This document shows, one piece after another, positions 32,858 to 43,623 of a DNA stretch of 64,000 nucleotides. The notes under the pieces are model-generated. The model made no database searches. It was not told the DNA's origin and saw only the letters and a list, made by a program, of their open reading frames with translations. Position numbers and translations under genes: made by a program. Source of the DNA: Zopfochytrium polystomum (Eukaryota > Chytridiomycota > Chytridiomycetes > Chytridiales > Chytridiaceae); assembly GCA_025765615.1 (NCBI GenBank), contig JAIVFJ010000019.1:470329-534328 (forward strand). The letters are read 5' to 3'. Within the stretch, counting starts at the first letter, position 1, and each line of letters opens with the position of its first letter.

Positions 32858-32982
32858 TTGAAGTGAGATGCGTCTTCATTGTAATGTTGAGTGGAACAAT
32901 GCCCGATAGGGGAAGTAAATCAATTTGATGCGACATTATTCTCACAGTTCAAGCGTTCGCTCTTCCAAATTCCAAATGGTTG

Positions 32983-33064
32983 CGTCCTGCACAGGATTCG
33001 AACCTGCGCTCCCAAAGGGAAATGCCTTAGCAGGGCACCGCGTTAACCACTCCGCCAACAGGAC
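32983..33064 (-). tRNA. tRNA-Ser(GCU), copy 2
   Basis: Complete cloverleaf as for copy 1, with GTTAACGC in the D-arm and T-arm GCAGG-TTCGAAT-CCTGT. The truncated copy at 29582 shares its GTTAACGC and GGCATT details, so the half gene derives from this copy or its close relative. Confidence 0.92.
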
Positions 33065-33218
33065 GACACGAAGACATCGAGAAGAACAAACATTTACTTT
33101 TTATTTTACTGTTCAACTCATATTCGCCAGATTCAAACGTGGGCCAGGCGATTCAGCAGCAGCAAGCTGGGAGAAACAAGAATCATTCAACGAAAGTGCA
33201 AATAGGTTGAGGCACGTT

Positions 33219-33727
33219 AAATCTTCAAAAGAGTGTTGTATTTACATTCTCCCCAACAATTCGTAGCCACTTCACCTCGCGACGCAACTTTCCCCCCCCA
33301 CCTTTTCCCACTCCTCCAACTCCTCCAATGGTTCCTCACCGCCCGCCCGCCCCCCACCACTTCATCCGCCTCTTCCGCGTCAAAGTAGTCATCCTCCACA
33401 TCCCGCTCGATCTGGCGCCGGTCGTGAACGCCGCGTTCGCGTCCACCATCGCGTAATCAAAAGTCTTGTCCAGCCCGCTCATGAAGCGTTATTTCATCAC
33501 CCACTTCAGCTCGGCGCGTAAAGACTCGCGCTCTTCGGGGGTCGCTTCTTCGTGCTCAAAGTCCTCGACGCGGGCGAAGGGCCCCCGGTCAGAGCCCGCT
33601 GGCTTCGGTTCGGTGGAGTCGTCCTCGCTTCGTCGTCGGTGTCGAATTCTTCGTTCTGCGTCTCGATGTTGGATTTGTTGGCCGATACCTGGTCTTTGAG
33701 CTGGTTGTTATACGAGCAGTCGTTCAA
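33219..33727 (-). pseudogene. CCDC97/DUF2052 family pseudogene
   Basis: The minus strand encodes the family pattern of an E-rich helix (EDFEHEEATPEERESLRAEL), then RFMSGLDKTFDYAMVD (family: RFLxGxDxxFDYxxVD), then RQIERDVEDDYFDAEE (family: RDxEExYFDxEE). Between the first two is an in-frame TAA directly after KWVMK, and between the last two the frame changes. The upstream part has an acidic linker (NEEFDTDDE). With one stop and one frameshift within 60 codons, the gene is almost certainly dead unless the assembly is faulty. Family members associate with the SF3B spliceosome complex. Confidence 0.7.
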
Positions 33728-34278
33728 TGTTTCGAAAGACGCGCTCGACGAGCCCAGACTGCAAGCTCCAGTCAGCCAGTGGGCCGTTGGAGTCGCATTT
33801 TTGGACTGCCGCCCAAGTCGCAGCCGAACTCGGCTTTATAACTTATTACAAGTCTGCTGTACCCTCCATCATATTGTTGATTCCCACCTTGGGAAGTACT
33901 GGAAGGAAAGGGCGGGTTTTAGGGGTAAAGGAATGAAAAGAAGTGGACATGAATGCCATTTCATTGCACGTGGAGGTGCCGTGTTGTGCACGGAGCGCGC
34001 TGGAAGAAATGGATACGTTCCACAAAAAAGTTCAGTTGGCCCCAACGCATTCAGCAGGATCAATGCATGGTTTAGCGGTACTTGGAAAGAAGAAAGTCGG
34101 ACCATGTACATGTAAGAGCTTCATCTTCTGGGAATCGATATCAAATTTCACTATTCCCTTTGCACAAAGACCTAACAAAAAAACAACCACCAAGTGGGAA
34201 AAAAAAAGGAAAAGTGAGGCCGAAAATAAGAGCAGGAGTGGGAACAGTAGTTGCACACCAGGGCAGGTTTTATCGCTT
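33728..34278. other. intergenic, no gene recognised
   Basis: Mixed DNA between the CCDC97 remnant and the stop of the Ala/Gly-rich gene. No domain-like frame on either strand. Confidence 0.5.
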
Positions 34279-36937
34279 TCACTTTTTGCTCTTCGGTGGC
34301 TTCCCCGCCTTCGACTGTGCCTTACTCGTTCCAGCCGAAGGCGCACTGGCGTGGGTATCTTTAGCACCTTTTGTCTGCGACTTCAACCCCGTCCCAGAGG
34401 CCGTGGCACTCGACGTGCCTAGGCCGGCCTTCGTTCGGGCTCCATCCTTTGCAGCGGCCGCCCTAGCCTTCGCTCCCGCCAGGCTTGAGGTGCTGCGAGA
34501 ACGCGCGGCCTCCTTCTTGGCAGCTGCTTCCGCCTTGGCGAGTTCCTTGGCGGCACCGGCGTTGGCCCGTCCCTTGTCGATACGGGCAGCCGTCACTTTG
34601 CCCTTCATCTCCCCGACCGCGAAGGCCGCCTTGCCCGCCTTTTTGGCCGTTTGCTGCAGCTTTTTGCCGGCTTTGCCGAGCGGAGGTGGACCGGCAATCG
34701 TGTCGACTGCACCGTTGATTGTGCCGGACACCGCGTTGGCAATGGGCGCTTTCAAAGCGGCTTTTGTTAAAGTGCAAAAATTCGCGTGGAAGAAGGAAGG
34801 CGTGGTTGGAGAGGTTTGTTAGTAAGAAATACGCCGACACTGTTTCTGCTCCTTATCGCTTTACCTGGTGCACCTGCTGTTGTCGCCATTTGACCAATGG
34901 CTGCGCCGGCCGCGGCGGACGCTCCGTGCTCAATGATACCTGCAAAAATGTGCGTTCGTTTGTGTGTGTACGTGTGCCAGCAAAGGGAGGAGGAACAGGA
35001 GGAAAGAAGGAAAAATGTTAATGCTTATGTTTGCTTTCAAGTGGAAATCTGAGGCCGCTCAGATTCCACCGCGACAGCCAAGTTGCTGTATTCAAACAGA
35101 GATGAAAGATTGAGAGTTACTCACGACCAACTGGCAACCCGTTCTTGGCATCCTTTGAGGCTGCTGCCACGCCGGCTTTAGCAATAGCTGTGTTGCGCAT
35201 TTTCGTTTGAAAGGAAGGGGTAAGCAGAATAAAATGTACATGATCCAGTGACTATTTCAGGAGAGAGATGCCGTGTGCTGAACGATGACAGATGAAAGGT
35301 GAATTATCGCCTACCTCCACCGGGAATTGCGTTCACGGCCACTTCACCCATCCGACCAACGCCGTCCTTGAGTACCTCTGGTTGGGGATTGAGATTAAGC
35401 TTTAGTTTTCGGCAGAAATTTTGAGTGGCTCCTCTCACGCTTCGGTTTTTCGTGGTTTTTTATGCCATGGCCGACTCCCTCAGCAAATCCCATCACGGCG
35501 GCGGTTCCGACCCCAGCAGCAGCGCCGGCTGATTTCACAGAACAAAGTTTATCAGCAAAGATCAATAACAAAGAATGAAACAACAAAAACGGAAGAGGAC
35601 GCACCAACTGGGCCGGCTAAGGCGGTTGTGACACCCGCTGCAGCAAGCGGTACGACCTTGTTCGCAATTCCCTCAGCAGCAGCTTCAGCCTTATGTGGTT
35701 AAGGTGGAATGATGACGGAATGGAGTCAATATTATATCTCGAAGCTCGTGGCGGTGAATAACAACACCAGTACAAGTTGTGCGAAAAGGTTGAAAACGAA
35801 GGGGTGATATTCACTTACAATTTTACCGGCTGCCTTCTTTGGTGTCAATTTTGGTGCTGATATGGAATGCGAATGAGCAAGAGGCTTTCTTGCCGTCCTA
35901 CAAACCTTTCGGGTTCGTTTTCCAGCCGGTCCTGGCACCAGTGCCGGAAAGGGCGTCGGCACCAGCAGCGAGAGCATCTGGTTAAAGAAAAGGGTGAAAG
36001 AGAGTGAGCGAGAGAGAGGGAGGGAGAGATTTCTGTCGCAGGACCTGTGCCGGATTTTCCGCTTGCGAGGCTGTTGCCAACCGACACCAGCGGGAACTTG
36101 ACCCTGTCTGGGACTGGGTCAGAATAATACAGATAGAGGCAGCCTCAAACTCAACTCATAGAATCTCCCAGCGTTGCAGCGCCACCAGCTAGTGCCCCGC
36201 CCAAAGCCTTCTTCTCCACAGCTGTTCAAGGGCATGCAGACAGTTAGGTACATGTATGTGCATGGCTCTCGATCGAGAGAATCCTCACTTTTGAAAGAAT
36301 TTTTCTTTTCCAGGGCTTTTCCGGCCTCTTCTATTGCCCCGAGAGCGGCTCCAGTGCCGATTTTAGCCGCAGCCCCAGCTTTGAAGGGATGAAAAAGAGT
36401 GTGGGTGGGAGTTGCTGTGGCTCTTTTCCAAGCAAATTTGTTGCTTCAAATTACCAGTTCTTCCGGCGACTGCCGTCACGGCCGTTCCCACCGCTCCCAC
36501 GGCCAGGCCATTGGCAACACCGAGGCCGTCGTTTGCTGCGCCCGTAGCGACCTTTGAATGGAGGTTAAAGTTTTGATTAATGAGTTATCCGCTCCTAACA
36601 ACAATATTTCGCGACGACATACGCTCTTCGCCGAGCTTTTTAAAATGTCCCAGCGCGTTTGAGGCTTTCCGCGCTTGTACACGCCGTCCCCGACCGTTTC
36701 GACGGGAATAGCAGGAAAGCCGTTGCTGTCGCTTGGGGGCCTTTTACCTGCGACTGCAGGGACGGCGAAGGGAAGGAGCCAAAAAAGCGGAAAGGCTGTA
36801 GCCACAACGGCGGCAACAGCCACGGCAAGGGCAATCCGTCTTGATCTATTTGCCTGTCGTTTGCGGCAGCGTCGAAGGCGTGGTGGACGCGGGGAAGAGC
36901 CGTGGTCGGGGTTGTGCTGCAGCTTGAGAAAGGGCAT
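34279..36937 (-). CDS. Ala/Gly/Lys-rich protein with N-terminal membrane anchor, about 12 exons
   Basis: Exon 1 (36937-36623) starts MPFLKLQHNPDHG, a basic stretch, then one transmembrane helix (IALAVAVAAVVATAFPLFWL), then KRPPSDSNGF. The next exons, each 60-100 nt and starting and ending in phase 1, encode similar Ala/Gly blocks: 36551-36455 (GLGVANGLAVGAVGTAVTAV), about 36385-36292 (AGAAAKIGTGAALGAIEE), then exons near 36220, 36080, 35970, 35860, 35689-35603, 35531-35462, 35382-35317, 35187-35125 and 34939-34865 (IIEHGASAAAGAAIGQMA). The last exon (34760-34279) is Lys/Ala-rich (GKAGKKLQQTAKKAGKAA) and ends KPPKSKK. The blocks resemble amphipathic or glycine-zipper helices. I recognise no family. 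Exons 36220-35860 were placed only roughly. Confidence 0.6.
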
Positions 36938-37047
36938 TGTCGTCGCCGCCGCCGTGGTGCTCGTCTCGTCTCGTCTCGTCTCGCGAAGGGCTTGTCGAGG
37001 GCGGCTTTGATAAATCTTGTTGTTTCCTCTGTCCCTTTTCCCTCTCT

Positions 37048-37050
<3 letters not shown>

Positions 37051-37124
<74 letters not shown>

Positions 37125-37125
37125 T
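37051..37125 (+). repeat. (CT)n microsatellite upstream of the Ala/Gly-rich gene
   Basis: About 37 CT units roughly 115 bases upstream of the minus-strand start at 36937, so it reads (GA)n in the sense of that gene and may lie in its leader or promoter. Confidence 0.95.
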
Positions 37126-37377
37126 CTTTCTCTCTCCTCGCAATGAACAAATCATTTTGGCGCGGAGCCTTTGCAGCTCGAGGCCGCTTCTGACAGAAGG
37201 CAGACAGGCGCTCTTGGGCCAAAGAGAGACACACAGAGAGCGAAACGGACAAACTGCCAGAGGGACAGACAGACAGACAGACAAACAGGCCTGGTCGTGC
37301 TGCGCCTGCTGCTGCCTTCGCCACATTGCCCCTTTCAAATCCGCTGAATCCCGGGCCAGACATCTTCGCACTCTGTC

Positions 37378-37393
37378 TCTCTCTCTCCCTCTC

Positions 37394-37461
<68 letters not shown>

Positions 37462-37474
37462 TCCCTCTCATTCA
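37378..37474 (+). repeat. (CT)n microsatellite, interrupted
   Basis: A second CT tract of nearly 100 bases with CCCT interruptions in the same upstream region. Confidence 0.95.
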
Positions 37475-37973
37475 GCTCTCGCTCTCTCTCTGTCTCCGAC
37501 TAGTCTCTTCAAATATTTATTACCCCTTGCGTCCAGTGCTCAGTTCCGTGCAGGGCTGAGCACAGTCTCTCTTGGCCGTCGCGAATCTTTTCTTCTTCCC
37601 TTTTTTCTTCTTCAGGAAGTTCTCTCCCCCTCTGAGCGCCGGTCTCTCGTTCGTTCTTTCTTTCTTTCTGTCTTTCTTCTTCTTGTCTTGAGAGCGTTCG
37701 TTCCTGTCCAAAAAAAATTTTAAGCTGCATGGATGTGTCTGATTTATTTTTATTTTTTTTGTTGGCCACGCACATGTTGTGCGCTGCGGAAACGACGCGC
37801 AGGACACCACACACACACACACACACACACACACGAAGTGGCCGCCAGACATGTCACCCCGCGTGCGGGCTGAGCCACTGGCACTCCTCGAACGCAGACA
37901 CTGCATGAACGGGACAGGTTGGCTCTGTCTCACTCACACACACACACACTCACTCACTCACTCTCACTCACTC

Positions 37974-38026
<53 letters not shown>

Positions 38027-39103
38027 AACCCCTCGCCATTATAGCTCGCGATTACATCAGACTGCATCCTTACGCACTAACCACGCATCTGAGAGGCCCG
38101 AGCCCCACTCGCTGGGAACCCCGACTTCGTTTGGTTCGCCTTTGTTCCGCTCAGCATACACTCTCTCGACGCCCCGGCCAAACATGCAGCAGTCGGTTGG
38201 GCAACAAGGCGTTCACACACGCTACTTTCGCTCTGTCCAAGCTGCCTGGACTGGCTGCGGGATTTTCGAGGCAGTAAGTAACCAAATCTACAGTGCCGAG
38301 CAAGTGTCTGCCCAGCAACCTCAATTTTGTTCGTTGCCTGCGTCGAGGATCCAGCTCTGCGGATGAAACTTGAAGTCTGCGTCTAAGGAGAGCAGCTTAC
38401 CAGTGCAGGCGCAGTTATTGGAAGGTAGAAACGACGGCTGTGCCCCAATTGGCTTTATGGCGGGGCGACGGCAACGGCGCAGCGAGCTGCCAGCGCGGAC
38501 TGCCCGTGCCGTCTGCCCTCGCCTTTCCGCACAGTAAATTTCGCTTTCCTCCTTGCCAGCAATGCTTCCTTTGATAAGGGTGACTGAGGCTGTAGCCAGG
38601 CGCTCGATCATCGACGTGATGTCTCTCAACTGGGAAAACTAGACCAAAGCCACGGCCGTGATTGCTGCCTCGCCTTAATGCCGCACAAACCAAAGTTGCA
38701 CCGCTAAATGCACGCGTCTTGAGCTGCGCACAAAGTGTGAGCTCATTGACTCCACTCCACCAACGCCGCTGCCCACTCTGTGGCAGTAGCCGTCGAAGCT
38801 AACCCTAACTTTTCAACGGGATTTATTCGCTCCAACCCCCCCCCCGAGGGAAAGGGTGAGGAATCTGCAACTTTGAAAGTTAAAAAGTGCATACATATGA
38901 AATAGGAGAAACATGTCAAGAGGCAAGAAAGAGGTGCCAAGTAGAGAATCAAAAGGCAGAAGAGAGAAAAACAAAGAACAGCAACTAGGTCAATAAGAAA
39001 AAGAGGAGAGGATCCACAGAGGTGAGGTGAAATTTAACAACAAGAAAACAAATAGATAACAAATGAGGTTCGAAGGACTGCACCTGAAACACTGCACAAA
39101 CTG

Positions 39104-39457
39104 TCACCCAGTTCCAGCCTCCTCCTCTGAATCAGAGTCCACATGCCCGTTGCCGTCCAATGTCCCCTCAACACCCTCAGTTTCCTTCTTCTTCCACTTC
39201 TCCCTTGGCTCCCGCCATTGTTTGTTCCGTACTGGATCATAGGTGGTGATGATGACCGACCTTGCAAGCTTACACACCCTGGCTGCTGCCATCCGTTCCT
39301 GAATGCTCATATCCTGCTGGTCCACACGACCTGCCTCCACCACGACCTCTGCCTCCTCTGCCGCTGCTGTCTCTGAAGCATCAGTGAAATTCGCAAGTCC
39401 TACACACTCAATGCGCATCACATTTGTCAAATCCCAAAACAGCAAAGGCGCAGGCAA
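39104..39457 (-). CDS. hypothetical protein exon with acidic C-terminus
   Basis: A 117-residue frame with protein-like composition: DLTNVMRIECVGLANFTDAS, Ala/Glu-rich helix, RMAAARVCKLARSVIITTYD, a KWKKKET basic stretch and a DSDSEEE end. The CpG-poor surroundings and absence of a good start suggest the last exon of an unrecognised gene or of a transposable element. Confidence 0.35.
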   Translation of the reverse strand: MPAPLLFWDLTNVMRIECVGLANFTDASETAAAEEAEVVVEAGRVDQQDMSIQERMAAARVCKLARSVIITTYDPVRNKQWREPREKWKKKETEGVEGTLDGNGHVDSDSEEEAGTG

Positions 39458-39512
39458 GTACCAACACTGTGCCCCAACCAGAGATCACAGTTGAATGATA
39501 TTGACAGAAGGG

Positions 39513-39583
39513 TGCAACAGCCGGGAATCGGACCCGGGTCTACCGCGTGGCAGGCGATAATTCTACCACTGAACCACTGTTGC
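39513..39583 (-). tRNA. tRNA-Gly(GCC)
   Basis: Acceptor GCAACAG/CTGTTGC, loop CTGCCAC giving GCC, T-arm CCGGG-TCCGATT-CCCGG. All stems pair; no intron. Confidence 0.9.
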
Positions 39584-39689
39584 TGTTGAAAATGCGAATT
39601 CCGGCTGCAAAATTTTGAACTCCTCTTTGTTGCAGTACACGCAAGCTGCTACTGCTTGTGATAGACTCAAATGACACACACAGATCCCT

Positions 39690-39845
39690 TGCTCCAGCTG
39701 GGATGAATTCTGCTGTGGCAGCAGTTGATGAGCACTGTTTGTTAGGTGGAATGGACTGGTTAGCCTCAAGAGGCACAAGATAGACCCAAACCTATTGTGA
39801 CTGTCAGTTGTCGTTCTCACAATGCCCATGGGAGAGTGAGCCACT
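39690..39845 (-). repeat. dispersed repeat R2, copy 2 (inverted)
   Basis: Inverted relative to the copy at 13265-13410; the shared minus-frame strings are MGIVR and RFGSILCLL-like. Confidence 0.6.
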
Positions 39846-41302
39846 GCCAGATTTGTAGAAGCTGAAGGATGCTTTCATGTGGGCTTTAATATGTGTTTGC
39901 TCATATATATCAAGAGTACTTCCCAGACAGTCCCCAGACACTCCCTTCCTTGACAATGTCAGGGCTTAGTGCTCACCATGTGGTGCACAGTGCCGTGGGG
40001 AATTGTCTTGCTGCCATGCGAATCTTAGAGATTCAGACCAAGCTGGAGACGCTGCTGGTGCTGGTGGCGGCGCTCACTGCATCAGAGGTGGGCACAGGGA
40101 CCATCCACACTGTACAGTTGGGTGGTGCATGGTAAGCACCACTTCCACTGCCACAGGACAGGTCACACGTTATGCAAGGAAAAGCACTGTGCATATTCAA
40201 CTGTGCAGATTTCTGTGCGCAATCCAAAATACGCTCTCTGTGAAAACAGTCACTGATTGATATCACAAGGGTACAAGGGTGCTAAAGCCAGCTGCCCTCT
40301 CCCAGGTTTGGGCCGGGTGCCTTAAGATGGCCAGGCCAGCTGGTGTGGGATTCCAAGGACCAGATGGCTTCTTCAGTCTTTCGCTCTCCCAGATGAGCTA
40401 AGATGGCTGCATCTGCCCAGTTGTACCTCCTGCACCCAAATATAAAAGGGAACAGCCGGGCAATCCCCAGTATAGCAGCAACTGGATACTCAGCACCCAC
40501 ATAAAAACAAACCACTATTGCAACACACAATGTCTCAAACTACCAACACTTGGGTAATCGATCTGCAATGTCAGCACACACAGACACACAATTGCGACAG
40601 TCCAGTCACCACTTGGACACAATTTTCGCGCTACTATCACACACTTGAGTGTTGTACCTTTGGCAGCTTGTAGGGTCTGCCACAGACTGAATTGGGTCAA
40701 ATCTGAGGAAAATTCAAGTTTGATTTGAAAATTTGAATCAGACTCGAACCAAATGAATTTTCTAGAACAAATTGATTTTAATTCGATTTGGTTCAGGTTT
40801 TATTAGAAGAAAATCGAATTTCCACACGATTAAGCGCAATTCAAGTGCAATAATGGCCATTTGTCAAATTCAAATGTCTGGAAAATACTAATTCCTTGTC
40901 ATTTAGATCCAAAAAGTTGAATCAAATCAAATCAAACCCAAATGAAGGTCCAGTCCTTGGTGAACCCTAGCCGCTTGATACTTGAACATAAGTTTACCTA
41001 CGCTCAGGAGCAAACTCCAACAGTCACAGAGCTCCAGAAGACTACAGCAAAAAAGGAAAACTGCTGCACAGACTTAGAAAAGAGGCAAAGCACCAAAATC
41101 CCTTTCATTCAGGAGCAAATTGCAGCCAGCTTCGGGCCCAAAAGTTTGATTGATTCCACTCAAGAAATCTGGTCAACTTTGTTCAAATTGGCCTCCAAGT
41201 TACTGTAACCTTCTCCTCAGGCAAGCCTAATCAGCAACATTGCACCAGCCTCTGGAGAAACACAAATTGCGATTTTACCGAGCATACAATTTCCAGAGTA
41301 GT
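39846..41302. other. CpG-poor DNA, no gene recognised
   Basis: Mixed DNA with an A/T-rich part at 40690-40940 in which AAATTCAA/TTGAATTT-like words recur. No coding frame of convincing composition. Confidence 0.45.
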
Positions 41303-41374
41303 GGCTGCATAGTGTAGGGGTTATCACATCAGATTCTGATTCTGGGGACCCCGGTTCGATTCCGGGTGCGGCCT
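41303..41374 (+). tRNA. tRNA-Gln(CUG)
   Basis: Acceptor GGCTGCA/TGCGGCC, D-arm with GGGG-TTATC, loop TTCTGAT giving CUG, T-arm CCCGG-TTCGATT-CCGGG. All stems pair. Confidence 0.9.
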
Positions 41375-41789
41375 GGGGTGGTACATTGAGGGGCCCAGGC
41401 AATGCATGTTTGTGCATCAAACACCAGCATTTCCGTTGTTGGCAGAAAATTGATTGTACCATGTTTGAAGAGATCTGTCCTTTATCCCACCTTAGCAGAA
41501 AAAAAAATCAGTGCTTTTTGGTAGTCCCCTGCTTCATTTCACCTGTAACAAGTTGCTCTGGTGAGAGGGAGGACTTTTGTCTGTCACATTCAAAAGTCTG
41601 CTGAGATGCCTTGCTTGGCTGATGAGTGCCTCTGCGTGGGACATGTTATAAAAAAAACAAGAAACAGCTTGCGCACTGAGAAAAAGGAAATTGCCAAAGT
41701 AGTTTTCCTCCTCAAGAACTGTAATGTTCCTAGCAGGTGGCTGATACTCATGCCACATTTCTAACACAGTCTTTGTAAACAGTCTCCCT

Positions 41790-41880
41790 ACCCTGAGTGA
41801 GGGAGTGGAAGGAGTGAATAAAGTGGAGATGTGTGTTTGTGGGTGGTTGTTCTCCACAACTTGGAGAGAAAGACAAATAA
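41790..41880 (+). repeat. dispersed repeat R3, copy 1
   Basis: GTGGAGATG-TGTGTTTGTGGGTGGT and following CTCC-CAACTTGGAGAGAAAG recur at 43330-43420. The TCTCC...TTGGAGAGA part can fold back on itself. Confidence 0.65.
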
Positions 41881-41935
41881 CCTCAGTTTGAATGATTGAT
41901 ACATAATGATGATATGCACGCTATAATAGTTGCTA

Positions 41936-42070
41936 GGCAAGCGTGCCCAGCACAGGGTAAAAACCTCTCCCATATTATCTGCTTGAGCAGAGGAGGAGGA
42001 AAACTGTTTACACCAGGTTTCTGTTCCACCATATACTCAGAGTATTTGTCAACAGCACAAGCCAGCCCTT
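41936..42070 (+). repeat. dispersed repeat R1, copy 2
   Basis: Second copy of the 135-base repeat at 13116-13252, same orientation, with scattered substitutions. It begins ten bases after a shared GGCAAGCGTGCC-like word. Confidence 0.7.
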
Positions 42071-42235
42071 TGGTCTGAGGCTGCACACTACAGACTCAGA
42101 GCTAAGGTTGGCCTCCAAAAAGCCAGATCTCGGATATCCAGGAGATCCACTCCAGCAGATACAGACTTTTCCAGGTATGGAGGCGCAAATTCTGCAGACA
42201 CACAGATGGTTTACAGCTTAGCAGTGCAAAGCAGA

Positions 42236-42520
42236 GTTGCAGGGTAGCAGAGTTGGACAGTTGCACAGTTGCAGAGTTGCAGAGTTGCAGAGCTGTGGAG
42301 GCAAGGAGTGGCAGAGCTGCAGAGTAACAGAGTTGCCAAGTTGGAGAGTCTGGGGCTCCCAGACTCCGCAACTTGGCAGCTCAAATAAGCCTGAAAGTCA
42401 AAAAGTAGCGCAGTCCTGGTCCCCTGGAATGCAACTCCCTGAATTTGCTTTGTTCTGCCACTCTGCTACTCTGCCACAGTGCTACTCTGCCACAACTCTG
42501 CAACTCTGCAAGTCCCCAAC
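42236..42520 (+). repeat. GCAGAGTT tandem array facing its own complement
   Basis: From 42236 to about 42345, units such as TTGCAGAG repeat with variation. From about 42455 to 42520 the complementary sense (CTCTGCAA, CTCTGCCA) repeats. The two arms, about 110 bases apart, could pair as a large imperfect hairpin. Confidence 0.7.
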
Positions 42521-42592
42521 TCTTTGTTCAGTTGAAGAACCTTGCCACACACACAAGACAAAAAAGTAGTCTCCCCAGGAGCAGTCTGACCT

Positions 42593-42666
42593 CTCCCAGT
42601 AAGTATAGTGGCTAGTATCACCCCCTGTCACAGGGTAGGCCTGGGTTCAATTACCTGACTGGGAGC
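42593..42666 (+). tRNA. tRNA-Asp(GUC)-like, probably decayed
   Basis: Acceptor CTCCCAG/CTGGGAG, anticodon loop CTGTCAC giving GUC in a CCC-rich stem. The T-stem has two mismatches and an extra A sits near position 9. Confidence 0.5.
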
Positions 42667-43061
42667 AGCAGCTGCGAGACACAGGCTCGTGTGTGCTAGA
42701 TGCACACTGGGGCAGCGTGGAATAAAGCATTTGCCCCTCATCAGTTTCCTGTTATGGCCTTGCCCTTGTTCACGCAGACCCCACCAAAGCCACAGAGCAC
42801 CTACTGGGACTGAAATATTTGAGGAGGTTCAAAGCCCAAAGGACTGCTGCAAGCTGCCCCCAATGAGGGGGGGACCCACCTGCAATACCTGCAATGGCCA
42901 ACAGTGCCTATGCTTAGCTCACAGTTTGCCTCTTGAAGAATCAAATTTGAACAAAATTGGGTGCAACTGCTGGGATTCACAAGCAGTAGCACATGCACAG
43001 CAAGACCAAAGTGCAGTAGCTGCCAGAGTGAACCCTAAGCACTTGGCTGCATGTCCAATGG

Positions 43062-43150
43062 GAAGCTGGTTGAGTTGGCGTAACTGCCTAAGGCACCAGA
43101 TTAAGGCTCTGGTCTCTCCAGAGGCGTGGGCTTGAATCCCACTCTGCTTG
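43062..43150 (+). tRNA. tRNA-Leu(AAG)-like, possibly decayed
   Basis: Type II tRNA with long variable arm, anticodon arm CCAGA-TTAAGGC-TCTGG giving AAG, T-arm GTGGG-CTTGAAT-CCCAC. The acceptor stem has two mismatches. Confidence 0.55.
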
Positions 43151-43329
43151 ATTGTGCACTGCACATTTAGCCCAGTAGCTGCATTGCCAAAAGTGAGTAG
43201 TAGTCTCTCCCTCTTAAGGGATCTCTGACTGATGGATTTTGCTGTATACCTCCTTCAGTAAGACACTTGGCTGGATTTGATGCAAGCACATCCCCTTCCA
43301 GTGGTTCCCAGTCTATGCTGTAAAAAGTC

Positions 43330-43420
43330 TACTATGAGTGAGTGAGTGGAATGAGGGAAGGAAGTGGAGATGCGCGTTTGTGGGTGGTCCTTCTCCCCAA
43401 CTTGGAGAGAAAGAGAAGAA
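43330..43420 (+). repeat. dispersed repeat R3, copy 2
   Basis: See copy at 41790-41880; the shared segment lies in the same orientation. Confidence 0.65.
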
Positions 43421-43551
43421 AACTCTGTTATGAATGGTAGGAGCAGACAGTTGGTGCAGCAGGCCAGTACCCTGACAGACTCTAAGCGGGGCTTCTTTGT
43501 TTTAGGTACTTGATTATCTGTGATTTGTTTAAGCTCAGCCTCAGAGATGAG

Positions 43552-43623
43552 GGGGGTATATATATCAGTGGTAGATAGCTCGCTTTGCATGCGAGATGCC
43601 GTGGGTTCGAACCCCACTGCCTC
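43552..43623 (+). tRNA. tRNA-Ala(UGC)
   Basis: Acceptor GGGGGTA/TGCCTCC, D-stem TATC/GATA, anticodon arm CTCGC-TTTGCAT-GCGAG giving UGC, T-arm GTGGG-TTCGAAC-CCCAC. Confidence 0.9.

Larger units (their letters stand above)
36938..38900. other. simple-repeat-rich intergenic region
   Basis: Holds three CT tracts (the third at 37972-38022), a CA tract at about 37807-37834 and T/C-rich DNA. A minus frame at about 38629-38321 (MIERLATASVTLIKGSIAG, then a Cys/Arg-rich part) could be an isolated exon, but lacks any recognised domain. Everything else is tract-derived translation. Confidence 0.45.
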
